Of a DNA stretch of 64,000 bases, positions 25,612-35,039 are shown one piece after another; the stretch's first letter is position 1, and every line of letters begins with the position of its first letter. The DNA lies in NCBI GenBank assembly GCA_017936885.1, contig JAGBEO010000014.1, forward strand, positions 1-64,000, in the 5' to 3' direction. A model generated the notes under the pieces. It worked only from the letters and a program-made list of their open reading frames with translations, was not told the DNA's origin and made no database searches. Position numbers and translations under genes: made by a program. Origin of the DNA: Lachnospiraceae bacterium (GTDB taxonomy: Bacteria > Bacillota > Clostridia > Lachnospirales > Lachnospiraceae).

Positions 25612-26214
25612 ATGGTAATATTGTATGAAGTGCATGATAATCTGTATGTAAATATGACAAACAAGTGCCCCTGTGCGTGTACGTTCTGTCTGCGTCAGAC
25701 GAGGGATGAGATGAATCATTCCGGCAGTCTGTGGCTGGAGCGGGAACCGAGTGTGGAGGAAGTGAAAGCGGAATTTGCTAAATTCGATATGGATAAGTAT
25801 AAGGAAGTAGTATTCTGCGGCTTCGGGGAGCCTACGGAGCGGCTGGAAGATTTGCTGGAAGTGGCAGCCTATGTGAAGGAGAAGTTTGGAAAACCAATTC
25901 GAATCAATACCAATGGGTTGTCTGATTTGATTTGGCAGAAAAATACGGCGCCCATGTATGAAGGGCTGGTAGATACGATCTCCATCAGTCTTAATACGCC
26001 CAATAAAGAGCGGTACTACGAACTGACCAGAAGTAAATTCGGGATTGATTCTTTTGATGCCATGCTGGCCTTTGCGGGCAATGTGAGCAAGTATGTACCT
26101 AATGTGGTGCTGTCCACCGTAGATACCACCTTGACCAAAGAAGAGGAAGCAGAGTGTGCAAAGATTTGTGAGAAGCTGGGGGTGACTTACCGGATCAGAC
26201 CGTGGGAAGCGTAA
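25612..26214 (+). CDS. radical SAM protein, TatD-associated type
   Basis: A 200-residue short radical SAM protein. NKCPCACTFCLRQ holds the CxxxCxxC cluster ligands (the cluster binds SAM), FCGFGEPTERL is the GGE-like SAM motif, and INTNGLSD follows. It matches the compact group often found next to TatD nucleases and fits that family by length and ending (RIRPWEA). No tatD is seen in this window. The product is unknown. It is followed by a strongly structured intergenic element. Confidence 0.85.
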   Translation: MVILYEVHDNLYVNMTNKCPCACTFCLRQTRDEMNHSGSLWLEREPSVEEVKAEFAKFDMDKYKEVVFCGFGEPTERLEDLLEVAAYVKEKFGKPIRINTNGLSDLIWQKNTAPMYEGLVDTISISLNTPNKERYYELTRSKFGIDSFDAMLAFAGNVSKYVPNVVLSTVDTTLTKEEEAECAKICEKLGVTYRIRPWEA

Positions 26215-26217
26215 AAA

Positions 26218-26324
26218 GCGCGAAAAGATTTTCTAAGGCGTCAAAGTACGCCGCCTAAGAAAATCTACGGTTTGCAGTGCAAACCTTTTTCGCGCGGAAG
26301 AACGCCAAAAGCAGGCGTTCTTCC
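26218..26324. repeat. multi-hairpin intergenic element
   Basis: Outer stem GCGCGAAAA (26218-26226) with TTTTCGCGC (26287-26295) encloses two inner hairpins: AGATTTTCTAAGGCG with CGCCTAAGAAAATCT (26226-26265, one mismatch) and GGTTTGCA-g-TGCAAACC (26269-26285). A further perfect hairpin GGAAGAACGCC-aaaagca-GGCGTTCTTCC fills 26296-26324. The whole lies between two convergent genes. It can act as a bidirectional terminator; its three-way form resembles a MITE or REP-type unit. Confidence 0.75.
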
Positions 26325-26331
26325 CGACAGT

Positions 26332-27159
26332 TTATATCCTGTATTCCAATTCAAAGGGATATCCTTCTTTCTTGTTTTCTTCCGACAGGGTGTCGGTTTC
26401 GATGATGCTGAAATCCTCACCTTTCAGGACTTCTTTCATTTCATCTTTCACAGAAGAAAAGTCTGCCACATGGGTAGAGATTTTTCGGCAGGCAAAATTG
26501 CCTGACGGAATTGTGCGGATGGATTCTTTGGCGGTATCACTTAACCCGTCTGTATTGCCGGATATGGTTAAGAACATATAGCGTTTATATGTACCATGCT
26601 CATAGTGATGCAGGATGCCGGAGGGATAAGCCGCGGTAATTCCCATCTGTTGCGCAGTGACGAACAGTTTGAGAATGTATTGACCATAATATTTGGGGGT
26701 ATCCTCTTCTTCCAAGGAAACAGTCAGCAGAACACGTTCTTTAACTTCATTATGGTAGAAGCCTTCCGGCAGCATGATGCCGCTTTTGCTTTCGGGAATT
26801 CTGGCAAGACCTGTGACGGGGCTTGCCAAATTCTGGAGCGTTTCCTGCAGAGCACCCAGACAATTATGAATTTCCATGATTTTCTGTTCGGCAAGAATCT
26901 TGCCGTCATAGAGAAGCTTTTGCAGATTGATGGAACCGTTTTCCACATAGTTATTCAAATCTTTTAGGGGAATCCCCAGCTTAATACAGACTGTGATGGC
27001 ATCCAACAGATAGAGTTGTTCCTCTGTATAATAACGATAGTTAGTCTCCGTGTTTACAAAAGCCGGTTTGAGGATCCCGATCTGGTCATAGTAACGCAGG
27101 GATTTGATACTTACATTCTTTAGTTTTGATACTTTTCCGATAGACATATACTGGCTCAT
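26332..27159 (-). CDS. MerR family regulator with effector-binding domain
   Basis: A 275-residue BmrR-like regulator. The MerR head (MSIGKVSKLKNVSIKSLRYY, DQIGILKPAFVN) is followed by a coiled linker and a C-terminal GyrI-like effector domain (about 125-275; SGNFACRKISTHVADF). No cysteines suited to metal sensing are evident, so an organic effector is likely. The start follows TTGAGGTTACTAT. It has its own promoter with 17-base spacing; no obvious target gene adjoins. Confidence 0.88.
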   Translation of the reverse strand: MSQYMSIGKVSKLKNVSIKSLRYYDQIGILKPAFVNTETNYRYYTEEQLYLLDAITVCIKLGIPLKDLNNYVENGSINLQKLLYDGKILAEQKIMEIHNCLGALQETLQNLASPVTGLARIPESKSGIMLPEGFYHNEVKERVLLTVSLEEEDTPKYYGQYILKLFVTAQQMGITAAYPSGILHHYEHGTYKRYMFLTISGNTDGLSDTAKESIRTIPSGNFACRKISTHVADFSSVKDEMKEVLKGEDFSIIETDTLSEENKKEGYPFELEYRI

Positions 27160-27174
27160 ATAGTAACCTCAAAA

Positions 27175-27203
27175 ATTATAAATATATTTTTATTGTCCTG
27201 CAA
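27175..27203 (-). promoter_or_regulatory. promoter of the MerR gene
   Basis: On the minus strand TTGCAG (27203-27198), 17-base spacer, TATAAT (27180-27175). The leader is only about 10 bases, holding the ribosome binding site. Confidence 0.55.
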
Positions 27204-27330
27204 CCGATGTGGCCGATAGGGCAACTGTTTTCAAACCATACCACAAGGGTAGAGTTGACTAAAACATATTTTGTCATATTTTGCCTTTAAAAACAAGACT
27301 TTTTGAGAAACTAGTGCCAAAGAAAAATCT

Positions 27331-27350
27331 GCATACAATATGATGTATGC
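27331..27350. promoter_or_regulatory. palindrome upstream of an ECF sigma gene
   Basis: GCATACA-atatga-TGTATGC, 86 bases before the sigma factor start. Possible operator; no protein can be assigned. Confidence 0.4.
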
Positions 27351-27435
27351 TCTATGACTCAGATAATTACAGAAAATTGTATAGAAACTGTCGCCTTTTG
27401 CCGTTGTGAAGGGTTTACCATATAGAGGAATACAT

Positions 27436-27951
27436 ATGAACTTGATCAGACAGATTGCTACGGGCAATCAAAAAGCACTGGAAACTTTATATCAGAACTA
27501 TAAGACAAGTGTGTTCCGCATAGCGCTGTCTATTCTGGGAGACACTTTTCTGGCGGAAGACGTGACGCAGGAAACATTCTTAAAGATACAGCAGCATGCG
27601 GATACTTTCCGGTTTGGGGACAACGAAAAAGGCTGGGTCATGGCGATTGCGCACAACACTGCTCTACATATGTTGGAAAAGCGTAAAAGGGAAACTTTAC
27701 AGGATGAAGTGCAGGTTATTGGGATAACGGACCTGTCGGACACCATAGAAAGCGGAGAAGCATACGAGCGTTTTTGCCGGCTTTTACAACCGCTCAAGGA
27801 CCTGGACAGGCAGATTGTCTGTTTACATTTAATCGGTGAACTAAAGCATCGTGAAATTGCCGTGATTTTGAACCTGAGTGTCGGTGCCGTTAAGAAACGC
27901 TATGAACGGGCGATCCGTAAAATCGCCGAACATTTGGAGGAAAATGCATGA
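27436..27951 (+). CDS. ECF-type RNA polymerase sigma factor
   Basis: A 171-residue sigma factor. LYQNYKTSVFRIALSILGD and AEDVTQETFLKIQQH form region 2; QPLKDLDRQIVCLHLIGEL and EIAVILNLSVGAVKKRYERA form region 4. The start is ATG 27436 after GAGGAATACAT. Its stop overlaps the next start by four bases (ATGA), so translation of sigma and anti-sigma is coupled. Confidence 0.9.
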   Translation: MNLIRQIATGNQKALETLYQNYKTSVFRIALSILGDTFLAEDVTQETFLKIQQHADTFRFGDNEKGWVMAIAHNTALHMLEKRKRETLQDEVQVIGITDLSDTIESGEAYERFCRLLQPLKDLDRQIVCLHLIGELKHREIAVILNLSVGAVKKRYERAIRKIAEHLEENA

Positions 27952-28928
27952 ATAAGACAGAACGGTATTTAAAAGAAATAATCAGGCAGTTGCCGGATCC
28001 TGCGGGAGATTTGCAATATAATAGCGAACAAGATAATAATGAACTTGATGATAGGGAGATGTTTGCCATCTCTGCCAATTTTTCCGGAAGACGTTGGCAA
28101 AGAATTGTGGCAGCGGCTGCATGTATTCTGGTATGCTGCGTGAGTGTTCCGGTATTGACACATACGCCTTTTATTGCAGAACATATAAAGGCATTTGGAA
28201 TATCCGAAAAGGAAGAATTTGTGGATACGCTGAATCAACAGCCGGGTGAGACGGAGCAGGAATACAGTGTTAAAACATTGAAAGAGCAGGGTGCAGATAG
28301 CTCCCGAAATTCAGAAGAATATGAAGAGTACGGAGAAAAGCATGCGGGAACTGTCGGGAAATGGCTGTATGCATTTTGGAAATGTGATATGAACATAGAG
28401 AATTTACAACTGCAGGAAGTCAAAGCGTGGGAAACGGATTCCGAATCGGGGGCACAATACTTCTATTTGTATGATGACGCACAAGAAGAATATCACATTA
28501 CATTTCAGGAAGATGAATGGTCTGGCTTGACCTATATAGAAAAAGAGGTCTTGTCTGAAGCAGTTCAGGCAGATGTCGATGTAGCCGAGTCGCTTCAGGA
28601 CACCGAAATATTTCTTTCTGCCAGAGAAGCGTTGGAAAGTATATTAAGCGATGAGGATAGGATTACACAGGCGTGGTATCTGGGCAAAGAAAATAATACT
28701 GATGGGACGCTTGCGGAAAATCAGTTTGCCTATTTGTTTAAAGAAGAAAGCGGGGGAGGTTGGATCTGTAATTACTATTATGGCTCACCATATCCCTACC
28801 GGGTCAGAATAACAAGCCCGGACTCGTATTTGGAAAGTCTGGAGCGTGCCGGAGAACTGGCGAAAGAGAAATATGGAATTACCGATTGGGTAATCGAACT
28901 CGACTTAGAAACCGGTCTGCCGTATTAA
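27948..28928 (+). CDS. putative membrane anti-sigma factor
   Basis: A 326-residue single-pass membrane protein. The cytoplasmic part (1-49) is acidic; one helix (QRIVAAAACILVCCVSVPVL) follows; the outer domain (about 75-326) is rich in Glu, Tyr and Trp. The start overlaps the sigma stop by 4 bases. Position and topology mark it as the anti-sigma partner; the outer domain is not similar to that of the protein at 20996. Confidence 0.75.
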   Translation: MNKTERYLKEIIRQLPDPAGDLQYNSEQDNNELDDREMFAISANFSGRRWQRIVAAAACILVCCVSVPVLTHTPFIAEHIKAFGISEKEEFVDTLNQQPGETEQEYSVKTLKEQGADSSRNSEEYEEYGEKHAGTVGKWLYAFWKCDMNIENLQLQEVKAWETDSESGAQYFYLYDDAQEEYHITFQEDEWSGLTYIEKEVLSEAVQADVDVAESLQDTEIFLSAREALESILSDEDRITQAWYLGKENNTDGTLAENQFAYLFKEESGGGWICNYYYGSPYPYRVRITSPDSYLESLERAGELAKEKYGITDWVIELDLETGLPY

Positions 28929-28970
28929 ATATCTAAAGTTTTTGTTTGTTGTCTGATTTAGAAAAAAATA

Positions 28971-29024
28971 AAAAGATCATGCTATCAAAGTAGAAACTTT
29001 TACTTTAACAGCATGATCTTTTTT
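28971..29024. terminator. bidirectional terminator
   Basis: AAAAGATCATGCT (28971-28983) pairs with AGCATGATCTTTT (29010-29022), with T- and A-tracts on both sides. It separates the anti-sigma gene from the convergent phosphorylase gene. Confidence 0.85.
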
Positions 29025-29059
29025 ATAACAAGTAATGCATTGCTGTGAAAAAACTTATC

Positions 29060-31495
29060 TTATCCCATTGTCACAACAACATTATACTCTGTCTTACCTT
29101 TTTCATAAGGCACTACACATCCTTCAAGCGTTGTGCCGTCAACCGTGATAGACTTTACACCCTTCTCCACGTTGTCCGGATTCACAACCTTGATGTTGTA
29201 AGTACCCTCACGGAATTTTCTTGTAATCTCAAAATCCCCGAATCCCTTCGGCACACAAGGATCAATGCTCAAGCCCTTGTGGGTAGGATATACACCTAAG
29301 ATGTGCTGGGATACATTTACAAATGTCCATGCGGCAGTACCGGTAAGCCAACTGTTCTTAGCTTCGCCGTGGAACTTCGCATCTGCACCGGCTACCATCT
29401 GGGAATATACATAAGGCTCTGTTCTGTGGATTTCACTGAATTCCTCCACATAAGCAGGGCATGTCTTCTGGTAAATCTCAAAAGCCCTGTTGCCACGTCC
29501 GATGACAGTCTCTGCAATAGATACCCATGGATTGTTGTGGCAGAAGATACCGGCATTCTCTTTATATCCCGGCGGATAGGAAGAAATTTCGCCAAGTTCT
29601 AAGTGATACTTGGTATAAGCGGGCTGTAAGATCATAACGCCATACTTGGTATCCAGTTTCTCTTTTACGGAATCCAGCGCTTTCTCGGCAAGACCTTCCT
29701 TGACACCGATGCCTGCTAACGGGCAGAAACCGTTGGACTCAATATAAATCTTACCTTCTTCGCACTCGTTGGAACCGATCTTCTTGCCGTAAGCATCATA
29801 AGCACGCACGAACCATTCGCCGTCCCAGCCGTCCTTTAAGACCGCATCATACATTTTCTGCACTTCGGCGCGGGCGTAATCGGCTTCTGCCTGGTCGCCC
29901 ATCAACTCACATAACTGGGCGTATTCTTCACCATACTTAACGAACATACCTGCAATAAATACGGATTCTGCCACAGGTCCCTCAGAAGGTCCGAAGGTCT
30001 GGAAGGATTCGCCCGGATGCTCGGAGAAGCAGTTTAAGTTCAGACAGTCATTCCAGTCAGCACGTCCGATCAGCGGTAAATCATGCGGTCCCTTGTGGTT
30101 TACGATGTAATCAAAGGAACGTTTCAAGTGGTTCATCAAAGGCTGTGCCACGGACATATCGTTATCAAACGGCACCATCTCGGTTAAGATGCTTGTATCG
30201 CCGCTCTCGCGTACATAAGCGGAAGTTCCGGCGATCAGCCACAACGGATCGTCATTAAAGCCGCTTCCGATGTCGGAGTTACCTTTCTTGGTCAAAGGCT
30301 GATACTGATGATATGCGCTGCCGTCCTGGAACTGGGTGGAGGCGATATCGATGATTCGCTGTCTTGCGCGATCCGGAATCAGATGTACGAAACCAAGCAG
30401 ATCCTGGCAGGAATCGCGGAATCCCATGCCGCGTCCGATACCGGATTCATAGTAAGAAGCGGAACGGGACATATTGAAGGTTACCATACACTGATACTGA
30501 TTCCAGATGTTAACCATACGGTCAACCTTATCATTGGAAGATTTCACAGTGTACTTGGATAACAGATCATTCCAGTATGTATTCAATGCCGCGAAAGCCT
30601 TGTCTACATCGGCATCGGTCTGATATTTTGCAAGCATTGCCTCGGCAGGCTTCTTATTGATGATGCCGGGAGCTTCCCATTTTTGGTCTTCCGGATTCTC
30701 GATGTATCCCAATACGAAGACGAAGGATTTGCTCTCGCCGGGAGCTAAGGTTACATTGATCTGATGGGAAGCGATGGGTGACCAGCCGCTGGCGATAGAG
30801 TTTGTTGCTTTGCCGTTTTCAACCACTTCCGGATTGTTAGCGCCGCGGTATGCACCGAGGAAAGCGTCACGGCTTGTGTCGAAGCCGTCTACCGGTGTAT
30901 TGACGGAATAGATTGCATAGTGGTTACGGCGTTCTCTGTACTCGGTCTTGTGGTAGATGGTGGAACCGATTACTTCCACTTCACCGGTACTTAAGTTACG
31001 CTGGAAGTTTCTGGAATCATCATCCGCATTCCAGAGACACCATTCTACATAAGAGAAAAGGGATACATTCTTTGCAGAATTACTCTTATTTGTTAATTTC
31101 ACCTGACTGATCTCGCAGTTATCATCCATTGGAACGAAAGTGAGCACGGATGCCTCCAACTCATTTTTGGCACCGGTAAAACGGCTGTAGCCGATGCCGT
31201 GGCGGCATTCGTAGCTGTCCAAATCTGTCTGGGTGGGCTTCCAGCCCGGATTCCATACGGTATTTCCTTCTTTAATATAGAAGTATTTGCCGTTGATATC
31301 GCCCGGCACATCATTATAGCGATACCGTGTCATGCGAAGCAGCTTTGCATCTTTATAGAAAGTATAGCCGCCGCAGGTGTTGGAAATCAGAGTAAAGAAC
31401 TCGTTGCAGCCAAGGTAGTTGATCCATGGTAAAGGGGTTTTGGGTGTGGTGATGACGTACTCTCGGTTGGCGTCATCAAAGTAACCGAATTTCAT
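29060..31495 (-). CDS. cellobiose phosphorylase, GH94
   Basis: An 811-residue GH94 enzyme, the usual length of cellobiose phosphorylase. It splits cellobiose with phosphate to alpha-glucose-1-phosphate and glucose in the cytoplasm. An N-terminal beta-sandwich (about 1-270) and linker helices precede the (alpha/alpha)6 barrel. The catalytic Asp lies in the ADWNDCLN block (residues 479-486); GFNDDPLWL and [12 protein letters not shown] are further conserved active-site segments. The start has AAGGAGAATTACGCT upstream. It is divergent from a LacI gene and an ABC importer, with three operator-like sites between them. Identity as cellobiose-specific is likely but not proven. Confidence 0.92.
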   Translation of the reverse strand: MKFGYFDDANREYVITTPKTPLPWINYLGCNEFFTLISNTCGGYTFYKDAKLLRMTRYRYNDVPGDINGKYFYIKEGNTVWNPGWKPTQTDLDSYECRHGIGYSRFTGAKNELEASVLTFVPMDDNCEISQVKLTNKSNSAKNVSLFSYVEWCLWNADDDSRNFQRNLSTGEVEVIGSTIYHKTEYRERRNHYAIYSVNTPVDGFDTSRDAFLGAYRGANNPEVVENGKATNSIASGWSPIASHQINVTLAPGESKSFVFVLGYIENPEDQKWEAPGIINKKPAEAMLAKYQTDADVDKAFAALNTYWNDLLSKYTVKSSNDKVDRMVNIWNQYQCMVTFNMSRSASYYESGIGRGMGFRDSCQDLLGFVHLIPDRARQRIIDIASTQFQDGSAYHQYQPLTKKGNSDIGSGFNDDPLWLIAGTSAYVRESGDTSILTEMVPFDNDMSVAQPLMNHLKRSFDYIVNHKGPHDLPLIGRADWNDCLNLNCFSEHPGESFQTFGPSEGPVAESVFIAGMFVKYGEEYAQLCELMGDQAEADYARAEVQKMYDAVLKDGWDGEWFVRAYDAYGKKIGSNECEEGKIYIESNGFCPLAGIGVKEGLAEKALDSVKEKLDTKYGVMILQPAYTKYHLELGEISSYPPGYKENAGIFCHNNPWVSIAETVIGRGNRAFEIYQKTCPAYVEEFSEIHRTEPYVYSQMVAGADAKFHGEAKNSWLTGTAAWTFVNVSQHILGVYPTHKGLSIDPCVPKGFGDFEITRKFREGTYNIKVVNPDNVEKGVKSITVDGTTLEGCVVPYEKGKTEYNVVVTMG

Positions 31496-31572
31496 AGCGT
31501 AATTCTCCTTTTAGATTTGATATAAAATAATGTTGTGTTAGTGTGGAACATTCTTTCTATAGGAAAACGAAG

Positions 31573-31614
31573 ATTTGTAATGCGTTATCTTTTATTTGTA
31601 ATGCATTATCTTTT
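31573..31614. repeat. 21-bp tandem repeat upstream of the cellobiose phosphorylase gene
   Basis: ATTTGTAATGC(G/A)TTATCTTTT occurs twice head to tail with one difference. A second imperfect pair based on TTCTATAA(C/T)TATCTATA follows at 31626-31673. The region lies 80-180 bases before the gene start and may be a regulator-binding array. Confidence 0.65.
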
Positions 31615-31715
31615 GCAATACTTACTTCTATAACTATCTATAGAAGATTCTATAATTATCTATAATAGAAGAAACGCCTGGGAAACAAAACTCCGGTTTC
31701 ATAATACGAAAACAA

Positions 31716-31730
31716 GAAAACGATTAAGTG
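31716..31730. promoter_or_regulatory. LacI-type operator candidate 1
   Basis: GAAAACGATTAAGTG, with the central CG typical of LacI family sites. The same 15 bases recur at 32087, with two more matching bases (AT) after them. It lies 221 bases before the phosphorylase start. Confidence 0.55.
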
Positions 31731-31911
31731 ATGTGCTGCGACGTGCGTCTGTGAAAAGACAGTACATCGAGTGGTATTACTATATAGAAGTAATGGCTAA
31801 TGTGATTAAGGAAATTATACAGAAGAAATGTGCAAAATGCAATAAAAATCGTATATTTCGAGGAAAAGAATGAGAGAAGCGGGCTTTTCTAAAATATTTT
31901 AGTTGTTTTAC

Positions 31912-31923
31912 GAAACCGTTTAC
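31912..31923. promoter_or_regulatory. LacI-type operator candidate 2
   Basis: GAAACCGTTTAC shares the GAAA-n-CG-n-TT core with the two sites at 31716 and 32087 and sits between them. Confidence 0.45.
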
Positions 31924-32086
31924 TTAATTTGGGGCCGAAATATGAGCAAAGTATGAACGGTTTGTGTACAAAAGTGTTGAAAAACGATGTTGTAAACTGT
32001 ATAAATTCCACAAAACTATAAATAATCCACAAAAAAAGTAAAAAATGTGTTGCAAATCTATAAAAAGTGATGTACACTAACATTAC

Positions 32087-32101
32087 GAAAACGATTAAGT
32101 G
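32087..32101. promoter_or_regulatory. LacI-type operator candidate 3
   Basis: Exact second copy of GAAAACGATTAAGTG, 63 bases before the lacI-type start. The rest of the gap 31496-32164 is AT-rich promoter DNA with no gene. Confidence 0.55.
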
Positions 32102-32164
32102 ATTATGGCTCATCCAAAAGTGGCCGATTTCGTGAATTAGAGGAACTGGTGGGGAGCTGGTAAA

Positions 32165-33196
32165 ATGGTGTCAATGAAGGATATTTCGATAGCGTGTGGG
32201 GTGTCGGTTGCAACAGTAAGTAAAGCACTGAATGATCACAATGATATCGGATCGGAGACAAAAGAGCATATCAAGCAGGTAGCTAAGGAGATGGGATACT
32301 TCCCGAACTCCGCAGCGAAAGCCTTAAAGACGAACCGTACCTATAATATAGGAGTTCTTTTTGCAGAAGATGATTACAGCGGATTGACTCACGATTACTT
32401 TTCTTTTGTGCTGGATAGCCTGAAGCGCACGGTGGAGAAGAAAGGGTATGACATTACCTTTATCAATGATTTTAAAAACAGATCCGGGAGGATGTCTTAT
32501 TTAGAACATTGCAGGTATCGGGGGTTCGATGGTATAGCTATTGTCTGTACGGATTTCTACACACCGGAGGTATTGGAACTGGTCAGGAGCAACATTCCGA
32601 CCGTGACAATTGATCATTTATTCAACAACGTCTGCGCGATCATGTCAGATAATGTGAAAGGGATGCGGGATCTTCTGACTTATGTATATCAGAAGGGACA
32701 TCGCAAAATCGCATATATTCACGGCGCTGATTCGGCAGTTACCCAGAGCAGGCTGTCATCATTCTATAGGACAGCAGCACAGTTGGGATTGGAGATACCG
32801 GATGAATACATAAGCGTTGCGGCATACCGTGACACGGAGAAAGCATATGAAGAGACGGTAAGACTCTTAAAGTTGAAAGACAGGCCCACCTGTATCCTGT
32901 ATCCGGATGATTTCGCAGCATTTGGCGGTATCAATGCGATCAAAGAGAGGGGACTTCGGATTCCGGAAGACATCTCGGTCGTCGGATACGATGGTATCAG
33001 AATTGCAAGACACATAGAACCTACCTTAACAACGCTGAATCAGAATACGAAAGAACTGGGACAGAAGGCGGGAGAGAAGCTGATCAGTCTTATTGAACAT
33101 CCAAAGACGACGCTGATTGAACAGATTATCGTTGAGGGATATGTGTATGAAGGCAATTCGGTAGCAGACATAAATGAAAGGGAAAAAGAAATATAA
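32165..33196 (+). CDS. LacI family transcriptional regulator
   Basis: A 343-residue repressor-type regulator. The helix-turn-helix MKDISIACGVSVATVSKALN (residues 4-23) is followed by the hinge GYFPNSAAKALKT and a periplasmic-binding-like effector domain (FPEDISVVGYDGIRIAR-like segment near 275). GAGGAACTGGTGGGGAGC stands upstream. It lies between the cellobiose phosphorylase and the sugar ABC genes, so it probably controls both; three operator-like sites are in the intergenic region. Confidence 0.92.
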   Translation: MVSMKDISIACGVSVATVSKALNDHNDIGSETKEHIKQVAKEMGYFPNSAAKALKTNRTYNIGVLFAEDDYSGLTHDYFSFVLDSLKRTVEKKGYDITFINDFKNRSGRMSYLEHCRYRGFDGIAIVCTDFYTPEVLELVRSNIPTVTIDHLFNNVCAIMSDNVKGMRDLLTYVYQKGHRKIAYIHGADSAVTQSRLSSFYRTAAQLGLEIPDEYISVAAYRDTEKAYEETVRLLKLKDRPTCILYPDDFAAFGGINAIKERGLRIPEDISVVGYDGIRIARHIEPTLTTLNQNTKELGQKAGEKLISLIEHPKTTLIEQIIVEGYVYEGNSVADINEREKEI

Positions 33197-33234
33197 AAGC
33201 AGAAATCGCAGCAATGGCAGCGGGATCTGAGGCC

Positions 33235-33254
33235 GAAAAGGGATATCCCTTTTC
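33235..33254 (+). terminator. terminator of the LacI gene
   Basis: GAAAAGGG-atat-CCCTTTTC, an uninterrupted 8-bp stem with a four-base loop, followed by TTCTATAT, 39 bases after the stop codon. Confidence 0.65.
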
Positions 33255-33279
33255 TTCTATATCTATACTAGATATAGAA
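33255..33279. promoter_or_regulatory. inverted repeat upstream of the binding-protein gene
   Basis: TTCTATATCT-atact-AGATATAGAA, a perfect 10-bp inverted repeat, 99 bases before the substrate-binding protein start. A GC-rich hairpin AAATGCGG-tt-CCGCATTT (33303-33320) follows. Either may be an operator or a leader hairpin for the ABC operon. Confidence 0.5.
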
Positions 33280-33377
33280 CAATACTTGTCAATCATGATA
33301 TGAAATGCGGTTCCGCATTTTATATAAAAACAAAAATCGATGCATAGGCATCAAGACTCAAAGGGAGGAAATATTAA

Positions 33378-34787
33378 ATGAAGAAAAAAGTTATTAGCGT
33401 ACTTCTTTCTACAGCTATGGTAGCAAGCTTATTAGTAGGCTGTGGCTCCAGCAGCGACAACGCAGCTCCGGCAGCAGATGACGGCGCAGCAGCTGAAACA
33501 ACAGAAGAGGCTCCGGCTGAGGAGGCAGCTCCGGCAGAAGATGCAGCAGCTGACACAACAGCATCAGGAGACAAATTCTACATCTACTCTTGGAACACAG
33601 AGTTACAGGAGAGATTAAAATTCGTAACAGATGCTCATCCTGAACTGGCTGACAGAATTGAGTATGTAAACGTTGGTGACTCCGCAATTTACCAGGAGAA
33701 GATCGACCAGTTACTTCAGACACCTGATGCAGAAGACTATCCTGATATGATCGCTTTCGAGGCTGGTTATATCATGAAATACACCAATTCTGATTTTACA
33801 TTACCTGTAGCAGACTGTGGTGTAACAGAAGCTGATTTGGCTGAGATGTATCCTTACACAATTACAATCGCAACAGATAAGAGAGATGGTTCCTTAAAAG
33901 GTGTTTCATGGCAGGCTTGCCCTGGTTCCTTTATGTACAGAACTGACCTTGCAGAGAGTATTCTCGGTGTAACAAGCCCTGAAGAGATGCAGGCTAAGAT
34001 CGGTTCTTGGGATGACTTCCTTGATACAGCTAGAGAGATCAAAGAGAAATCCGGCGATGCTACAAGAATTCTTTCTTCTAACGGTGACGTTACAGAAGTA
34101 TTCAAGTCCAACAAGACAGAGCCTTGGGTAGACGATTCTGGTGTATTCCATATGGATCCTGCTATGGAAGAGTACATGGACGTTGTTAAGGTATTAGAGC
34201 AGGAAGACTTAACTCAGAAGACAACTACATGGTCTGACGAGTGGAATGCTGGTCCTTCTACAGATGCTGTATTCGGTTACTTCGGATGTACATGGTTCTT
34301 ACACTGGACAATCAAAGCTAACTGCGGCGGCGCTGCTGTAGGTGAAGGTACATACGGTCTTTGGAATATGTGCCAGGGTCCTGTTCCTTACTACTGGGGC
34401 GGTACATGGTTAGGTGCAACAGCCGGATGTTCCGATACAGAGATGGCTGGTACTATCATGAAAGCTCTTTGCTGTGATACAGAGATCATGACTAAGATGT
34501 CTGAAGAGACACTTGACTACGTAAACAACAAGACAGCAATGAAGACATTATCTGACGCTGGTAAGGGTGCATATGACTTCTTAGGCGGACAGGACTTCAT
34601 CGCAGTATTCTCTCCTCTTGCAGAGAACGTAGATGTATCTTGGATGAGTGCATATGACCAGAAGGTTCAGGAGTTAATGCAGACTCAGTTAGATGCTTAC
34701 GCTGCAGGCGAGAAGGATAAAGAGACAGCAATCGCTGACTTCAAGGCAGCTGTAGCTGACGCTTATCCGGGTGTTACTGTAGAATAA
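33378..34787 (+). CDS. sugar ABC transporter substrate-binding lipoprotein
   Basis: A 469-residue extracellular lipoprotein. The signal peptide ends in the lipobox LLVGCGSS (Cys-22), followed by an Ala/Glu/Pro-rich linker (24-64) and a family-1 solute-binding fold from KFYIYSWNTELQERL. Upstream is AAAGGGAGGAAATATTAA, a strong site. Codon use is biased to a narrow set, as expected of a highly expressed gene. Two permease genes follow; cello-oligosaccharides are the likely ligand, given the neighbouring cellobiose phosphorylase. Confidence 0.92.
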   Translation: MKKKVISVLLSTAMVASLLVGCGSSSDNAAPAADDGAAAETTEEAPAEEAAPAEDAAADTTASGDKFYIYSWNTELQERLKFVTDAHPELADRIEYVNVGDSAIYQEKIDQLLQTPDAEDYPDMIAFEAGYIMKYTNSDFTLPVADCGVTEADLAEMYPYTITIATDKRDGSLKGVSWQACPGSFMYRTDLAESILGVTSPEEMQAKIGSWDDFLDTAREIKEKSGDATRILSSNGDVTEVFKSNKTEPWVDDSGVFHMDPAMEEYMDVVKVLEQEDLTQKTTTWSDEWNAGPSTDAVFGYFGCTWFLHWTIKANCGGAAVGEGTYGLWNMCQGPVPYYWGGTWLGATAGCSDTEMAGTIMKALCCDTEIMTKMSEETLDYVNNKTAMKTLSDAGKGAYDFLGGQDFIAVFSPLAENVDVSWMSAYDQKVQELMQTQLDAYAAGEKDKETAIADFKAAVADAYPGVTVE

Positions 34788-34822
34788 CAGAAGTCACAGC
34801 AAAGGTTGTTACTTCTGTGGAA

Positions 34823-34898
34823 AAAAGCAGTAAACTGCTTTTCCCGAATATAGAAGTTGAAAAACATAATTCTGTACCGGTCGTATGGCCGGTACAGA
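34823..34898 (+). other. intercistronic hairpins
   Basis: AAAAGCAGT-aa-ACTGCTTTT (34823-34842) and TCTGTACCGG-tcgtatgg-CCGGTACAGA (34871-34898) lie between the binding protein and the first permease. Such hairpins often cause partial termination or protect the upstream message, so the binding protein is made in excess over the permeases. Role inferred. Confidence 0.6.
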
Positions 34899-35039
34899 TA
34901 TTGTAAAAGGATAGTTCGGAAAGAAAATATGTTAGATGGGACCGCGGCACAGATATTTGAGAGGGTTCCGAACACGGAGAACTGTCAAATGCCTGTGGCG
35001 CGGCCAAGGGCAGAAATATTTAGAGAGGGATGTGAAAAG

